Of a DNA stretch of 64,000 nucleotides, positions 1 through 10,272 are shown piece by piece. Numbering within the stretch: the stretch's first letter is position 1; every line of letters starts with the position of its first letter. The translations under genes were made by a program, and so were the position numbers. Source of the DNA: Stenotrophomonas sp. HITSZ_GD (GTDB lineage Bacteria > Pseudomonadota > Gammaproteobacteria > Xanthomonadales > Xanthomonadaceae); NCBI RefSeq assembly GCF_029543105.1, contig NZ_JARQXB010000009.1:99817-163816 (forward strand). Direction: 5' to 3'. Under the pieces are notes generated by a model. The model did no database searches. It worked only from the letters and a program-made list of their open reading frames with translations, and had not been told where the DNA came from.

Positions 1-2242
1 GCGTCAGCGTCCAGCCATCGACCTTGTAGCTGGCCGAAGCATCGACCACCCACTTGGCGCCGAAGGTCTGGTCGTTCACCGCCGAGGTCGGCCGGGTGGT
101 GTACTCGCCGTAGCGCGTGGCGCCCAGCGCCAGCGTCCAGTGCTCCGCGTTCCAGGTGCCGTTGAGCAGGAACTTGTCGCGCGGGAAGCCTTCCTCGATG
201 CGGCCGCGCTCGGTGCGGTCGATGCGCTCCAGGTTCAGCCCGTTGGCGCTCAGCTCGGCCGGGTTCGGGGCGACGTGGGTCACCTCAGTCTTGGCGTAGC
301 TGTAGCTGGCGGTGAGGTCGAAGCTGCTTGCCGCCAGCTGCCAGCGGTAGCTGCCCACCACGTCCACGCCGCGGCTGCGGGTGTCGATGGCGTTGGTGAA
401 GTAGCGGCCGCCGTTGACGCCGTAGATGCCCTGCGCCTCCAGGAACTGGCGCACCGCCGTGCCGGTGAGGTTGGAGGACAGCACGATGCGGTCGTCCACT
501 TCGATCTGGTACGCATCGATGGTCAGGTACAGCGCATCCAGCGGCTGCAGCACCAGGCCGGCGCTGTAGGAGGTGGAGGTCTCCGGCTTCAGCGGTTCGG
601 CGCCCAGGGCCTGCGCGGTGGCGCTGCTGGCCGGGAAGGTGCGGATCTCGTACGGATTCGGGTCACCGGCCAGGAACGTGGTGCTGGTGGTTTGGAAGTA
701 CTGCTGCGCCAGCGACGGGGCACGGAAGCCGGTGGAGGCGGTAGCGCGCAGCGCCACGCGGTCGGTGAAGGCGTAGCGCGCCGAGAGCTTGCCGGAGGTC
801 TCGCTGCCGAAGTCCTCGTAGTCCTCCCAGCGGCCGGCCAGCCCGGCGGAGAACTTGTCGGTGAAGTCGGCTTCCAGGTCGGCGTAGATCGCGTAGCTGT
901 CACGCGCGTAGCGGCCCGACACGCTCGGCGCGAAACCGCCAAAGCCCTGCGCGCCGCCGGCGATGCTGCCGTTCTGGTAGTACGAGCCCAGCTCGCCGGG
1001 CGACTGGTTCCACTTCTCGTTGCGGTACTCCACGCCGAAGGCCACGTTCACCGGATACGCCAGCCCCCAGTCGAAGCCGCGGCTGAAATCCAGGTTGGCG
1101 ATGTTCTGCGTGGTCTCCAGCGCACCGTCGTAGAACGAGGTCGGCGAGTTGGCGCCCAGGCTCACGTTGAGCGTGTTGCGGGTGTGGAAATCGATGCGGT
1201 TGTAGCCGTAGTTGTAGCTGGCATCCCACTTCCAGCCGGCCACTTCGCCGCGCAGGCCGGCGACCAGGCTGCGGTCCTTGGCGTAGGTCTGGATCTGCGG
1301 CAGGAAGCCGTCCGGATAGATGGCGCGGATGTTCTGCGCGGTGTTGCCCGGCGCGCGGAAGAACGCCGAGCCGGTGATGTCGCGGTTGCTGGCCAGGCCG
1401 AAGGCGTAGGCGGTGAGCGTGTCGGTGAAGTTGTACTCGCTGTTGAGCGAGAACGCTTGCGCGTCCACCTCCGGGTCGCCGATGACGAAGGCCTTCTGGC
1501 CCACCGCCGGCTGCGAGGCACTCGGCGCGCCGGCATACGGGCGGGCGCGGTTGGTCGGATCTTGCTGGTTGAGCTGGCCGGCCACGTGCAGCCAGCCGCG
1601 GTCGCCGCCCAGCGCCACGCCGGTGTCGCCGGAGAGCTGGTAGTTCTTGCCGTCGCCGGCCGAGTACTGGCCGTAGCCGGCTTCCAGGCTGCCGCCCTTC
1701 TCCGCGCCCTTGAGTACGATGTTGACCACGCCGGCGATGGCGTCCGAACCGTACTGCGCCGAGGCGCCGTCGCGCAGCACTTCCACGCGCGCGATGCTCG
1801 CGATGGGAAGGGTGTTGAGGTCCACCGCCGCCGAGCCGCGGCCGATGGTGCCGTTGATGTTGAGCAGCGAAGAGGTGTGGTAGCGCTTGCCGTTGACCAG
1901 CACCAGCACCTGGTCCGGCGACAGGCCGCGCAGCTGCACCGGGCGCACCGCGCTGGTGCCATCGGCCAGCGCCGGGCGCGGGAAGTTCAGCGAGGGCAGG
2001 GCGCGCGCCAGCGCGGTGGCCAGTTCCGGGGTGCCGGTGGCGGCCAGCGATTCGGCGCTGATGATGTCGATGGGCGACTGCGATTCGGCCACGGTGCGGT
2101 CGCTGACGCGGGTACCGGTGACGATGACGGTGTCCAGGGTGTTCGGGGTGACCGAGGCGTCCTGGGCGAAGGCTTGGCCCAGCGGAAGCGCCACGGCGAT
2201 GGCCGCGGCGAGGGGGGCGAGGAGCGGGGAGGGGGACTTCAT
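1..2242 (-). CDS. TonB-dependent outer-membrane receptor, C-terminus cut by window edge
   Basis: Outer-membrane beta-barrel receptor that would import a ligand using TonB-ExbBD energy. About 747 residues are visible; the C-terminal strand lies beyond base 1. Residues 1-26 form a signal peptide ending AFA, followed by a TonB-box-like DTVIVTG at about 37-43. The plug domain follows, with the typical VQLRGLSPDQVLVLVNGKR and a VEVLRDGASAQYGSDAIAGV stretch, then a barrel rich in aromatic alternating strands. A late GFRAPS-type motif typical of siderophore and related receptors is present (TASTGFRAPSLAQQYF). The start was chosen because the signal peptide begins there. The substrate cannot be told from sequence; iron-siderophore or carbohydrate are both possible. 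The gene is divergent from the yheS-like gene, and no Fur box was recognised in the gap. Confidence 0.93.
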   Translation of the reverse strand, partial: MKSPSPLLAPLAAAIAVALPLGQAFAQDASVTPNTLDTVIVTGTRVSDRTVAESQSPIDIISAESLAATGTPELATALARALPSLNFPRPALADGTSAVRPVQLRGLSPDQVLVLVNGKRYHTSSLLNINGTIGRGSAAVDLNTLPIASIARVEVLRDGASAQYGSDAIAGVVNIVLKGAEKGGSLEAGYGQYSAGDGKNYQLSGDTGVALGGDRGWLHVAGQLNQQDPTNRARPYAGAPSASQPAVGQKAFVIGDPEVDAQAFSLNSEYNFTDTLTAYAFGLASNRDITGSAFFRAPGNTAQNIRAIYPDGFLPQIQTYAKDRSLVAGLRGEVAGWKWDASYNYGYNRIDFHTRNTLNVSLGANSPTSFYDGALETTQNIANLDFSRGFDWGLAYPVNVAFGVEYRNEKWNQSPGELGSYYQNGSIAGGAQGFGGFAPSVSGRYARDSYAIYADLEADFTDKFSAGLAGRWEDYEDFGSETSGKLSARYAFTDRVALRATASTGFRAPSLAQQYFQTTSTTFLAGDPNPYEIRTFPASSATAQALGAEPLKPETSTSYSAGLVLQPLDALYLTIDAYQIEVDDRIVLSSNLTGTAVRQFLEAQGIYGVNGGRYFTNAIDTRSRGVDVVGSYRWQLAASSFDLTASYSYAKTEVTHVAPNPAELSANGLNLERIDRTERGRIEEGFPRDKFLLNGTWNAEHWTLALGATRYGEYTTRPTSAVNDQTFGAKWVVDASASYKVDGWTLT

Positions 2243-2436
2243 GACATCTCCAACGGGCCCGGCAAGGGCGTGAACAGGGGCCGGGGCGGAGCCGTCGTCC
2301 TAGAGGAGAGGGAGCGGGCGACGGCAGGCCCCGGACGCGCTAAGTATTCGTTAACGCTAGAATGGCGTCGCAGGAAGGCTGCTCATCTGCTTATGCCTTC
2401 CGGTTATCAATAATCTGCGCCTTAGGCCTTTCTGTC

Positions 2437-4299
<1,863 letters not shown>

Positions 4300-4300
4300 G

Positions 4301-4625
4301 CGTGCCGCCGCGCCAGCGCACCGCGTCCAGGAACACGCGCTGGCGCCGGTACTGGTCCAGCACGTCGCCGATCAGGTCCTCGCGGCGCCGGCCCATCACG
4401 TCGTAGCCCTTGCCACCTGCGCGCAGGTGCACCTCGGCACGGAAGTGCTGCGGGGTGTCCTGCACGCGGCGGCGCGGGTCCTGCAGCACGAAGCGCGCGG
4501 CCTGGAACGGCTCCGGCGTGATCGCCTTCAGCAGCCCCCAGCAGATCAACAGCTCACCACGCTGAAGGGCAGCGCCGAGGCGATCGTCATGGCCAGCGGC
4601 CACGGCGTGAACGGCGCGCGCGGCG
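4301..4625 (-). pseudogene. Decayed C-terminal remnant of a BCCT (BetT-like) transporter
   Basis: On the minus strand this gap encodes two frame-separated pieces of a BCCT transporter C-terminus. The first, TIASALPFSVV, matches the last transmembrane helix; the reading then shifts frame and continues as LLICWGLLKAI. After an apparent internal deletion it runs on as FRAEVHLRAGGKGYDVMG and IGDVLDQYRRQRVFLDAVR. These match the family patterns ALPFSVVMLLMCWGLLKAL and GYDVMGWSREQVIGDVLDQYERHLHFL that I recall for BetT-type choline/betaine transporters. No start, no upstream helices and no intact frame remain, because the ampR-like gene occupies the adjacent sequence. The open minus frame running through this stretch into yheS is therefore not a gene. 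Identification is from memory of family sequence, not from a search. Confidence 0.72.
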
Positions 4626-4638
4626 GATGACGCTGCGC

Positions 4639-5505
4639 TCAGTCCGCTTGCACCTGCAGCCACTCGCGAAACCGCCGCGCCGGTTCGCTTTCCGCGCGCG
4701 AGCGCAGCCGCGTCAGCCAATAGCGGCCCAGGTCCGCGCTGGCCGCGAACGGTTGCATCAGCCTTTCGGAGGCCAGGTCCTGCTCGAACATGCACAACGG
4801 CAGCAGCGCCACGCCCGCGCCCGCGGCCGCCGCACTGGCCAGGGCGAGCGAGGAATCGAACATCGGCCCGCGCGCCTCCAGCGGCGGCAGGCCCGCCACC
4901 TCGCACCATCTCGCCCACTCGTCGGCACGATACGAGCGCAGCAGCGGCACCCGCCGCAGGTCGGAGGGCGTGCGTAGCTGCGCGGCCAGCCCCGGCGCGC
5001 AAACCGGCGCGAACGGCGCCGCGAGGATGGGCGTGGCGACGTGGCCGAGCCAATCGCCGTCGCCGAAGCGGATCGCCAGCTCCAGCCCTTCGCCGGCCAG
5101 GTCGATGCGGTTGTTGTGGGTATGCAGGCGCAGCTCGATATCCGGGTGCGCCGCAGCGAAGGCGGGCAACCGCGGAAGCAGCCAGCCGGTGGCGAAGGTG
5201 CCCACCACTCCCACCGCCAGTGCGTGCCGGTAGCGCCCATCGGCGAAGCGGTCGAGCACCGCGGCGATGCGGTCGAACGACTCGCTCAGCACCGGGTAGA
5301 GCGCGGCGGCGTCGTCGGTCATCGCCACGCCGCGCGGCAGGCGTTCGAACAGGCGCACGCCCAGCCGCGATTCCAGCGCCTTGATCTGGTGGCTCAGCGC
5401 GGCCTGGCTGACGCACAGCTCGTCGGCGGCGCGGGTGAGGTTCTGGTGGCGGGCGGCGGCCTCGAAGGCACGCAGCGCATTGAGCGGCAGGCGGGAGCGC
5501 GGCAT
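4639..5505 (-). CDS. ampR: LysR-family regulator, AmpR-like, of the divergent beta-lactamase
   Basis: Transcription factor of 288 residues. The N-terminal winged helix-turn-helix (about residues 5-65) contains NLTRAADELCVSQAALSHQI and the LysR-typical LESRLGVRLFERLPRGV. An effector-binding domain fills about 90-285, with DIELRLHTHNN and LAIRFGDGDW. The AmpR assignment rests on two things: the protein resembles AmpR of beta-lactamase loci, and it is divergently transcribed from a class A beta-lactamase gene only 98 bases away, the arrangement of ampR-L2 in Stenotrophomonas. AmpR proteins sense muropeptides from cell-wall recycling and switch the lactamase on. The effector and the inducibility here are inferred. 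The ATG at 5505 aligns with the usual LysR start. Confidence 0.85.
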   Translation of the reverse strand: MPRSRLPLNALRAFEAAARHQNLTRAADELCVSQAALSHQIKALESRLGVRLFERLPRGVAMTDDAAALYPVLSESFDRIAAVLDRFADGRYRHALAVGVVGTFATGWLLPRLPAFAAAHPDIELRLHTHNNRIDLAGEGLELAIRFGDGDWLGHVATPILAAPFAPVCAPGLAAQLRTPSDLRRVPLLRSYRADEWARWCEVAGLPPLEARGPMFDSSLALASAAAAGAGVALLPLCMFEQDLASERLMQPFAASADLGRYWLTRLRSRAESEPARRFREWLQVQAD

Positions 5506-5603
5506 CGGCAGGCATCAATCCAGCTCATGGGTCGCCTTGAATATCCTCGCTGGTGGGCTGCGGTCAACGTTTCGATACTCCAGGCTTTCCAAGGAGGTGC
5601 GCG
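5506..5603. promoter_or_regulatory. Divergent ampR-bla control region
   Basis: Short intergenic region that must hold both promoters and the LysR-type operator. The bla ribosome-binding site AAGGAGGT lies at 5591-5598, six bases before the ATG. No confident -35/-10 pair or T-N11-A operator could be fixed by eye, so exact sites are left open. Confidence 0.6.
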
Positions 5604-6500
5604 ATGCATACGAGAAGGCGGTTCCTGCAGTGGTCGGCGCTGGCGGCGAGTGCGCTGGCAGCCCAGGCGGCATGGGGAAAACAGGCGAAACCGGCGACCC
5701 CGTCCGGCGGCACGCTGGCGGCGGCGCTGGCGCAGATCGAGCGGCGCGCGGGCGGGCGGCTGGGCGTGAGCCTGCGCGACGCCCAGGGCCGGCACCTGGG
5801 CGGGCAGCGCGAGGACGAGCGCTTCCCGATGTGCAGCACCATCAAATTTCTATTGGCGGGCGCGATCCTGCACGAGGTGGATGCCGGCCGCCTGCGGCTG
5901 GACCGGCGCGTGCCGATTGCCGCCACCGACTTGGTGGGCAACTCGCCGATCACCGAACAGCACGTGGGCGCGGACGGCCTGCGCGTGGACGCGCTGTGCC
6001 ACGCCACGATCACCCGCAGCGACAACGCCGCGGCGAACCTGCTGTTGCCGTTGGTCGGTGGCCCCGCGGGGCTGACCACCTTCCTGCGCGCCAATGGCGA
6101 CGCGGTGACCCGGACCGATCGCCCCGAGCCGGGGTTGAACGAGTTCGCGGCCGGTGACGACCGCGATACCACCACGCCGGCGGCCATGGTGGACAACCTG
6201 CGGCGCCTGCTCCTGGGCGATGTGCTCAAGCCGGCCTCGCGCGCGCTGCTCGCGGCCTGGCTGCGCGACAACCGCACCGGCGGCAAGCGCCTGCGCGCCG
6301 GGCTGCCGGCCGGCTGGCAGGTGGGCGACAAGACCGGCTTCAACGGCGAGGACACCACCAACGACATCGCCATCCTGTGGCCGCCGGGCGGGGGCGCGCC
6401 GCTGCTGCTGGCGACCTACCTGCAAGGGGCGAAGGTCGACCCGGACGGACAGAACGCCGCGCTGGCCGCGGTGGCGGAGGCCGTTGCGCGGTACGCATGA
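5604..6500 (+). CDS. bla: Class A serine beta-lactamase, L2-like, Tat-type signal
   Basis: Periplasmic enzyme that hydrolyses beta-lactams by an acyl-enzyme on serine. It has 298 residues. The signal peptide begins TRRRFLQWSALAASALAA, a twin-arginine-type leader as in the L2 cephalosporinase. Active-site elements are all present: C77-S78-T79-I80-K81 (SxxK), S139-D140-N141, the omega-loop glutamate E175 in EPGLN, and K243-T244-G245. The cysteine before the catalytic serine is typical of carbapenemase-like and L2-like class A enzymes but is not by itself diagnostic of their spectrum. The residue after KTG is phenylalanine (KTGFNGED), where L2 has serine. The start is fixed by AAGGAGGT. An in-frame start 17 codons upstream would destroy the leader. 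Expression is probably controlled by the divergent LysR gene. Confidence 0.95.
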   Translation: MHTRRRFLQWSALAASALAAQAAWGKQAKPATPSGGTLAAALAQIERRAGGRLGVSLRDAQGRHLGGQREDERFPMCSTIKFLLAGAILHEVDAGRLRLDRRVPIAATDLVGNSPITEQHVGADGLRVDALCHATITRSDNAAANLLLPLVGGPAGLTTFLRANGDAVTRTDRPEPGLNEFAAGDDRDTTTPAAMVDNLRRLLLGDVLKPASRALLAAWLRDNRTGGKRLRAGLPAGWQVGDKTGFNGEDTTNDIAILWPPGGGAPLLLATYLQGAKVDPDGQNAALAAVAEAVARYA

Positions 6501-6535
6501 CGGCGTTGCAGGCGGCTAGCGCCCGATGGCCGGTG

Positions 6536-6557
6536 CCGCGACCGCTCCCGGTCGCGG
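6536..6557 (+). terminator. GC-rich hairpin after bla
   Basis: Perfect nine-base-pair stem (CCGCGACCG / CGGTCGCGG) with a four-base loop, 36 bases after the bla stop. There is no T tract, so termination here is a guess from position and symmetry. Confidence 0.4.
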
Positions 6558-6628
6558 CCGCCGCCACCGCCACGGAGGGCCACGGGCGGGGAGGAGGAGG
6601 GAAGGTGGCCTCGGCGCGGCCAGGCGCC

Positions 6629-6655
6629 TTGAACCGCGCCGCTTTGCCCTAAAAT
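6629..6655 (+). promoter_or_regulatory. Possible sigma-70 promoter of fmdB
   Basis: TTGAAC at 6629-6634 and TAAAAT at 6650-6655, separated by 15 bases (16 if the first box is shifted by one). The -10 matches consensus at five of six positions. The fmdB ATG lies 33 bases downstream. The spacer is short, so support is moderate. Confidence 0.4.
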
Positions 6656-6687
6656 TGCCGGTCTCCGTTCCACCTGCGTATGCCCCC

Positions 6688-6954
6688 ATGCCGATCTACG
6701 CCTTCCAGTGTGCCGAGTGTGGCCACAGCTTCGACCGCCTGCAGAAGCTCTCCGACCCCGATCCCACGGTCTGCCCGTCGTGCGGCGCGGCAGCGGTGAA
6801 GCGCCAGGTCACCGCGCCGTCGTTCCGCCTGGCCGGCGGCGGCTGGTACGAGACCGACTTCAAGAAGGACGGCGACAAGAAGCGCAACCTGGCCGAAAGC
6901 GGCGCCAGCACGCCGGCCGCGCCCGCCAAGAGCGATTCCAAGCCGGCCACCTGA
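6688..6954 (+). CDS. FmdB-family zinc-ribbon protein
   Basis: Small protein of 88 residues that begins MPIYAFQCAECGHSFD, the hallmark of the FmdB/CxxC putative regulatory family. A zinc ribbon is formed by C8-C11 and C29-C32. A GGGWYETDFK segment follows, also typical of the family, and the tail is a low-complexity lysine/alanine/serine stretch. The start follows from the conserved N-terminus; frames extending upstream have no family support. In Xanthomonadaceae and Pseudomonas this gene commonly lies just before aspS, and here aspS is next but one, with a minus-strand gene between. The biochemical role is not established; single-strand nucleic acid or metal-related regulation has been proposed for the family only by name. 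Confidence 0.88.
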   Translation: MPIYAFQCAECGHSFDRLQKLSDPDPTVCPSCGAAAVKRQVTAPSFRLAGGGWYETDFKKDGDKKRNLAESGASTPAAPAKSDSKPAT

Positions 6955-6971
6955 GCCCGCGCCAACGCAAA

Positions 6972-6991
6972 GGGGCGGCCATGGCCGCCCC
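6972..6991. terminator. Palindromic hairpin between convergent fmdB and DUF3011 gene
   Basis: A perfect palindrome GGGGCGGCC-AT-GGCCGCCCC sits in the 60-base gap between two convergent genes. It is flanked by AAA on the left, which gives a short T run for the minus-strand transcript. It is probably a bidirectional terminator. Confidence 0.6.
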
Positions 6992-7014
6992 TTCGCTTCT
7001 CCGGTCTCGGCGGC

Positions 7015-7758
7015 TCAGCGGGCGCCGAAGCGCGCCCGGCAGCCGTCGTCCACCCACAGCTGGTTGCCCTGGTAGCCCCAGGTCCGGCCCTCGTCGCAAC
7101 GGGTCTTGGAGAGCTGCTGCACGATCACCGGGCGGCCGCGGTTGCGGTCCCAGTCGCAGAAGCGGCGGCGCTGGTCGTCGCTGCTGCAGGTGACCTGGTA
7201 GTTCGGGTCGGCGTTGCCCCAGCCGCCGCCGTGGCCACCTCCGCCCCAGCCGCCACGCCCTTCGGCGAACTCGCCGCGGCAACCGTCGTTGACCCAGATG
7301 CTGCCGTTGCGGAAGCCCCAGGTGCGGCCTTCGATGCAGCGCGTGTCCGACAACTGGCGCACCAGCGTGGCGCCGCGCCAATTGGTGTTGCACAGGCGCT
7401 GGCGGTGGTCGCTGCTCTCGCAGCGGATCGTGCCGCCCGGGCCGCCGTTGCCGCCGCCTCCCCAGCCGCCGCCTTCGCGGCTGTCGGCGAAGCGGGCCCG
7501 GCAGCCGCGATCGACCCAGACGAAACCGCGGCCGCTGCCCCAGTTGTTGCCTTCCACGCAGCGGGTGTCGGAGAGGTTCTGCACCAGCACCGCGCGGCCG
7601 ATGAACGGCACGTTGCACTGCACGCGGCGGTTGTTGTTGGAGGAACAGGTGACGGTCTGGCCGGCGTAGCCGCGGTCCTGGGCGGCGGCCGGGGCGGCAG
7701 CGCCCAGGGCCAGCAGCGCGGCCAGGGAGGAGACAGCGAGCGACAGGCGAAGGGACAT
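7015..7758 (-). CDS. Secreted protein with three DUF3011 repeats
   Basis: Exported protein of 247 residues. Residues 1-26 form a signal peptide (LAALLALGAAAPAAAQ). The mature part has three copies of a roughly 55-residue unit, near 35-92, 110-165 and 190-245. Each unit shows VTCSS or IRCES at its start, an LSDTRC or LSKTRC core, a tryptophan-bearing GxxWG segment, and an IWVNDGCRGEF-like ending. These features match DUF3011. Each unit carries conserved cysteine pairs that probably form disulfides in the periplasm or outside the cell. Glycine-tryptophan-rich linkers (GGGWGGGGNGG) join the repeats. The start at 7758 was chosen for the signal peptide; the frame is open further upstream without a plausible leader. 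The function is unknown. Confidence 0.85.
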   Translation of the reverse strand: MSLRLSLAVSSLAALLALGAAAPAAAQDRGYAGQTVTCSSNNNRRVQCNVPFIGRAVLVQNLSDTRCVEGNNWGSGRGFVWVDRGCRARFADSREGGGWGGGGNGGPGGTIRCESSDHRQRLCNTNWRGATLVRQLSDTRCIEGRTWGFRNGSIWVNDGCRGEFAEGRGGWGGGGHGGGWGNADPNYQVTCSSDDQRRRFCDWDRNRGRPVIVQQLSKTRCDEGRTWGYQGNQLWVDDGCRARFGAR

Positions 7759-7913
7759 CTGCGGATCCTTGCGGCGGTGAGTTGGCCGGACTATAGCCGC
7801 AGGTAGCGCCAACGGATCGTGACCGGCCGGATTTGCCCGGGCGGCCGCCGGGCCCCAGAATATCGGGCTTTCCGGCGCGGCCTGCGCCGGCATTCCCCTT
7901 GCGGAGTTCTGCG

Positions 7914-9671
7914 ATGCGTACCCACTTCTGCGGCCTGGTCGACGAGACCCTGATCGGCCAAACCGTCACCCTCGCCGGCTGGACCGACGTCGCCCGCAAC
8001 CTGGGCGGTGTCTGCTTCATCGACCTGCGCGACCACGAAGGCATCGTGCAGGTGACGGTGGAGCCGGACAACGCGGAGGTGTTCAAGGTCGCCGCCGACC
8101 TGGGCTACGAGGACGTGCTGCAGGTGGAAGGCGTGGTGCGCGCGCGCCACGCGGTGAACGACAAGATCCGCACCGGCAAGGTCGAGGTCATCGCCACCCG
8201 CATCACCGTGCTCAACAAGGCCGCGCCGCTGCCGTTCCACGCGCACGAGAACCCGGGCGAGGACACCCGCCTGAAGTACCGCTACCTGGACCTGCGCCGT
8301 CCGGAAATGCAGCGCATGCAGCGCACCCGCATCAAGCTGGTGCAGTCGCTGCGCCGCTACCTGGACGAGCGCGGCTTCCAGGACATCGAAACCCCGATCC
8401 TGACCAAGGCCACCCCGGAAGGCGCGCGCGACTTCCTCGTCCCGGCGCGCATGCACCCGGGCGAGTTCTACGCGCTGCCGCAGTCGCCGCAGCTGTTCAA
8501 GCAGATCCTGATGGTGGCCGGCTTCGACCGCTACTACCAGATCGCGCGCTGCTTCCGCGACGAAGCCCTGCGCGCCGACCGCCAGCTGGAATTCACCCAG
8601 CTGGACATGGAATTCGCCTTCGTGCGCGAGCGCGACGTGCAGGATGCCGTGGAGGCGATGATCCGCGCGGTGTTCAAAGAAGTGGTCGACGTGGAGCTGG
8701 ACGCGCAGTTCCCGCGCATGACCTGGGCCGAGGCGATGCGTCGTTACGGCTCGGACAAGCCGGACCTGCGCATCGACCTGGAACTGGTGGACGTGGCCGA
8801 GCAGGTGAAGGGCAGCGAGTTCGCCGCCTTCACCGCGGCCGCGAACGATGCCGACGGCCGCGTGGCCGCGCTGCGCATTCCGGGCGGTGCCACGCTCTCG
8901 CGCAAGCAGATCGACGAGTACGCCGCGCATGCCGCCAAGTACGGCGCCAAGGGCCTGGCCTACGTGAAGCTGGGCGAGACCGGCGAGATCACCTCGCCGA
9001 TCGCCAAGTTCTTCTCGCAGGACGCCTTCGCCGCGCTGCTGCAGCATGTTGGCGCGAAGAACGGCGACATCGTCTTCTTCGGCGCGGGCGGCTACAACAA
9101 GGTCTCCGACTTCATGGGCGCGCTGCGCCTGAAGGCCGGCAAGGACTTCGGCCTGGTGGCCGCCGGCTGGCGCCCGCTGTGGGTGACCGACTTCCCGATG
9201 TTCGAGTGGGACGAGGAAGCGCAGCGCTACGTGGCCCTGCACCATCCCTTCACCGCGCCGGCGGTGGACGACATCGCCGACCTGCGCGCGAACGCGAAGA
9301 CCGCGGTGTCGCGTGGCTATGACATGGTGCTCAACGGCAACGAGATCGGTGGCGGTTCGATCCGCATCCATCGCCCGGAGATGCAGAGCGCGGTGTTCGA
9401 GCTGCTGGGTATCGGCGAGGAAGAAGCGCGGTCCAAGTTCGGCTTCCTGCTGGACGCGCTGAATTACGGCGCGCCGCCGCACGGTGGCATCGCCTTCGGC
9501 ATCGACCGCATCGCCGCGCTGATGGCCGGCACCGAATCGATCCGCGACGTCATCCCGTTCCCAAAGACCACCGGCGCGCAGGACCTGATGACCGACGCGC
9601 CGTCGCCCATCGCCGACGAGCAGCTCGCCGAGGTGCACGTGATGGTGCGCCCGCAGCCGGCCAAGGGCTGA
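7914..9671 (+). CDS. aspS: Aspartyl-tRNA synthetase
   Basis: Class IIb aminoacyl-tRNA synthetase that charges tRNA-Asp, and tRNA-Asn too if the enzyme is non-discriminating. It has 585 residues, close to E. coli AspS (590). The order is an N-terminal OB anticodon-binding domain (about 1-105, [23 protein letters not shown]), then the catalytic core. Class II motif 2 is [18 protein letters not shown] and motif 3 is [13 protein letters not shown] near residue 525. A bacterial GAD insertion domain lies at about 290-420. The start MRTHFCG is the conserved bacterial beginning. The fmdB-like gene lies upstream on the same strand, and the acetyltransferase gene follows after four bases, so those two probably share an mRNA with aspS. 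Confidence 0.98.
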   Translation: MRTHFCGLVDETLIGQTVTLAGWTDVARNLGGVCFIDLRDHEGIVQVTVEPDNAEVFKVAADLGYEDVLQVEGVVRARHAVNDKIRTGKVEVIATRITVLNKAAPLPFHAHENPGEDTRLKYRYLDLRRPEMQRMQRTRIKLVQSLRRYLDERGFQDIETPILTKATPEGARDFLVPARMHPGEFYALPQSPQLFKQILMVAGFDRYYQIARCFRDEALRADRQLEFTQLDMEFAFVRERDVQDAVEAMIRAVFKEVVDVELDAQFPRMTWAEAMRRYGSDKPDLRIDLELVDVAEQVKGSEFAAFTAAANDADGRVAALRIPGGATLSRKQIDEYAAHAAKYGAKGLAYVKLGETGEITSPIAKFFSQDAFAALLQHVGAKNGDIVFFGAGGYNKVSDFMGALRLKAGKDFGLVAAGWRPLWVTDFPMFEWDEEAQRYVALHHPFTAPAVDDIADLRANAKTAVSRGYDMVLNGNEIGGGSIRIHRPEMQSAVFELLGIGEEEARSKFGFLLDALNYGAPPHGGIAFGIDRIAALMAGTESIRDVIPFPKTTGAQDLMTDAPSPIADEQLAEVHVMVRPQPAKG

Positions 9672-9675
9672 GGCC

Positions 9676-10197
9676 ATGGCGCTGGCGATCCGCCGCGCCG
9701 GCGTGGCCGACGCCGAGATCCTCTCGGCGCTGGCCACGCGCACGTTCACCGAGACCTTCGGCCACCTGTATCCGGACGAGGACCTGCAGGCCTTCCTGCT
9801 GGAGGCCTATGCGGTGGAGCGCTCGCGCATCGTGCTGGCGCATCCGGATTACGCGATCTGGTTGCTGGAAGACGACGGCGTGGCGGTGGGCCATGCCGCC
9901 GCCGGTCCCTGTGGCCTGCCGCATCCGGAAGTGGCCGCGGGCGATGGCGAGCTGAAGCGCCTGTACCTCATCAAGGATTACCAGAACAGCGGCTGGGGCA
10001 GCCGGCTGTTCGAGACCGCGCTGCAGTGGCTGGAGCGCGAAGGGCCGCGCCGCTTGTGGATCGGCGTGTGGTCGGAGAATTTCGGCGCGCAGCGCTTCTA
10101 TGCCCGCTACGGGTTCCAGCGCGTGGGCGAATACGAATTCCCCGTCGGCCAGGTGCGCGACCTGGAATACATCCTGCGGCGCGATGCCGTGCGCTGA
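9676..10197 (+). CDS. GNAT-family N-acetyltransferase
   Basis: Putative acetyl-CoA-dependent acetyltransferase of 173 residues. The fold is recognisable from IRRAGVADAEILSALATRTF at the N-terminus, the acetyl-CoA-binding region LKRLYLIKDYQNSGWGSRLF (a Q/RxxGxG/A-like loop, about residues 93-112) and the C-terminal NFGAQRFYARYGFQRVGEYEF, which is the usual N-x-x-A-x-x-F-Y-x-x-x-G-F element. The ATG lies four bases after the aspS stop, which suggests co-transcription and coupling. The substrate is not predictable; small molecules, polyamines and protein N-termini are all used by relatives. Confidence 0.9.
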   Translation: MALAIRRAGVADAEILSALATRTFTETFGHLYPDEDLQAFLLEAYAVERSRIVLAHPDYAIWLLEDDGVAVGHAAAGPCGLPHPEVAAGDGELKRLYLIKDYQNSGWGSRLFETALQWLEREGPRRLWIGVWSENFGAQRFYARYGFQRVGEYEFPVGQVRDLEYILRRDAVR

Positions 10198-10272
10198 GCG
10201 GGTGGCATCCGTTTTCCCATCCGCTTGATGGCGGCGAGCCGATCTACCTCGCAGGCGGCAGGCGGCCCCGCC

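Noticed and set aside
140..2413. A 757-residue plus-strand frame opposite the TonB-dependent receptor
   Set aside because: It is antisense to a receptor with signal peptide, TonB box and plug domain. The plus-frame protein is low in domain signal and rich in Arg/Val/Ala.
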